This document shows, one piece after another, positions 63,301 to 64,000 of a DNA stretch of 64,000 nt. The notes under the pieces were generated by a model. The model worked only from the letters and a program-made list of their open reading frames with translations. It was not told the DNA's origin and searched no databases. Within the stretch, counting starts at the first letter, position 1. Each line of letters starts with the position of its first letter. Both the position numbers and the translations under genes were made by a program. The DNA lies in contig NZ_CP053660.1 of assembly GCF_013177455.1 (NCBI RefSeq), positions 2,728,001-2,792,000 of the forward strand, written 5' to 3'. The stretch comes from Nocardioides marmotae (GTDB lineage Bacteria; Actinomycetota; Actinomycetes; Propionibacteriales; Nocardioidaceae).

Positions 63301-64000
63301 CTACCGATCGCCCGGGCCTCCGGCACGTTCCCGGGTGAAGGCGGCGGTGAGCCGGCGGCCGATCCGGTAGTCGCGGACCTGGTCGGCGTCGGGGTTGTCG
63401 CGCAGCAGGCCGTCCCAGTCCGAGAGTCCCGCGAGCGCGTAGCCCTGGCTCGATGCCAGGAGCTCCAGCGCGGACAGCGACGGGCGCCCGGTGATCACCG
63501 AAGCCCCGCGGTTGAACTCGTCGGGGACCGCGTTTCCCTGGCGGTCGACGTGCTCGGTGGCCAGCCGAACGAGCGGGTCGGGACTGCGGTGGACCTCCGT
63601 GTCGACGATCAGCTGCCGCGCCCCCGTCGCGCGGATCCGGGCGAACAGCTCACCGTGCCGCAGCGTGTGGTAGAGGAAACCCAGGCACAGCACGACGTCG
63701 AACGCGCGGTCCTCCCGGGCGAGGACCTCGAAGACATCGCCTCGGATGACCGTGTAGCGATCGGGCGGCACGTCGTGGCTGCGGAACGTGGCCTCCGCCT
63801 GGTCGACGAGCTCGGGCCTGGCCTCGATGCCGGTCACGTGGGACGCGCCGGCCTCGAGAGCAGCCATCGACCAGCGGCCGTCGTGACTGGCGATGTCCAG
63901 GACGCGCGCCCCGACGAAGGCCGGCGCATGGGCCGTCACGATCGCCTCGTGCCGCAGGTTCAGCCGCCACGGGAAGGACGAGGTCTCGCTCGTCTCGAGG
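63301..64000 (-). CDS. SAM-dependent methyltransferase (N-terminus outside window)
   Basis: The frame is open to the right edge; at least 232 residues are present. VLDIASHDGRWSMAALEAGA is motif I, GIEARPELVDQAEATF motif II, VIRGDVFEVLAREDRAFDVV motif IV and LCLGFLYHTLRHGELF follows, as in methyltransferases of the Methyltransf_23/tRNA wybutosine type. The frame continues upstream of the GTG at 63939 with coherent sequence (SSFPWRLNLRHEAI), so that GTG is not the start. Acceptor unknown. Confidence 0.82.
   Translation of the reverse strand, partial: LETSETSSFPWRLNLRHEAIVTAHAPAFVGARVLDIASHDGRWSMAALEAGASHVTGIEARPELVDQAEATFRSHDVPPDRYTVIRGDVFEVLAREDRAFDVVLCLGFLYHTLRHGELFARIRATGARQLIVDTEVHRSPDPLVRLATEHVDRQGNAVPDEFNRGASVITGRPSLSALELLASSQGYALAGLSDWDGLLRDNPDADQVRDYRIGRRLTAAFTRERAGGPGDR

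Overview
The window is high-GC DNA (many codons end in G/C, GTG starts are common, starts and stops often overlap as GTGA/ATGA, several transcripts look leaderless). It most resembles an actinobacterium of the Nocardioidaceae (Nocardioides-like). Support includes the actinobacterial lpd-sucB-epimerase-lipB-lipA-DUF4191-RDD-glnA neighbourhood, a DUF222/HNH gene behind a mycobacterial-type SOS box and a GlnR-type box before glnA. The genus is an inference. No tRNA, rRNA, CRISPR array, insertion sequence or phage gene was seen.

Region 1 (1-26.96 kb) is a cell-surface polysaccharide locus. It has a giant exported repeat protein with PKD domains (partial), a two-subunit glycosyltransferase (PssD/PssE type), a polyprenyl-phosphate sugar transferase, two exported GH26-like proteins, an operon of an exported beta-propeller, a LamG-like lipoprotein and a LuxR regulator, a fused O-antigen-polymerase/Wzz-like protein, a GT2 glycosyltransferase, and a five-gene operon (Wzz/pseudo-BY-kinase, flippase, sulfotransferase, methyltransferase, APH-like kinase). 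It ends with a histidine kinase, its response regulator and a degenerate response-regulator paralogue. The set suggests export of a sulfated and methylated polysaccharide. The main discovery candidate is an 18-bp dyad, roughly TCMCCNAWNTNGGGSATG. It occurs eight times, only in the upstream regions of these transcription units and of a third GH26-like gene at 57 kb, with TANNNT -10-like boxes at 20, 20, 29, 37 and 39 nt. This looks like an uncharacterised surface-polysaccharide regulon, possibly run by the LuxR-type proteins encoded here.

Region 2 (27-50.2 kb) is mostly housekeeping: a sigma-like/beta-propeller membrane protein, gcvT, pepA, a MerR-PP2C fusion, a DUF222/HNH gene, lpd and sucB, a TIGR01777 epimerase, a GNAT acetyltransferase, lipB, an ABC exporter, lipA, DUF4191, a lipoprotein, an RDD protein, glnA and a secreted beta-propeller. 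A striking array of ten 22-bp units (four direct, then six inverted) lies between sucB and the epimerase.

Region 3 (50.2-64 kb) is accessory. It starts with a recombination scar joining the 3' ends of an ohr gene and an alpha/beta-hydrolase gene. A four-gene metal-chelate importer operon ending in a methyltransferase follows, then an APC permease, the third GH26-like gene, an ABC exporter pair, a flavodoxin-like protein, a DevS-type histidine kinase and a partial methyltransferase running off the right edge.
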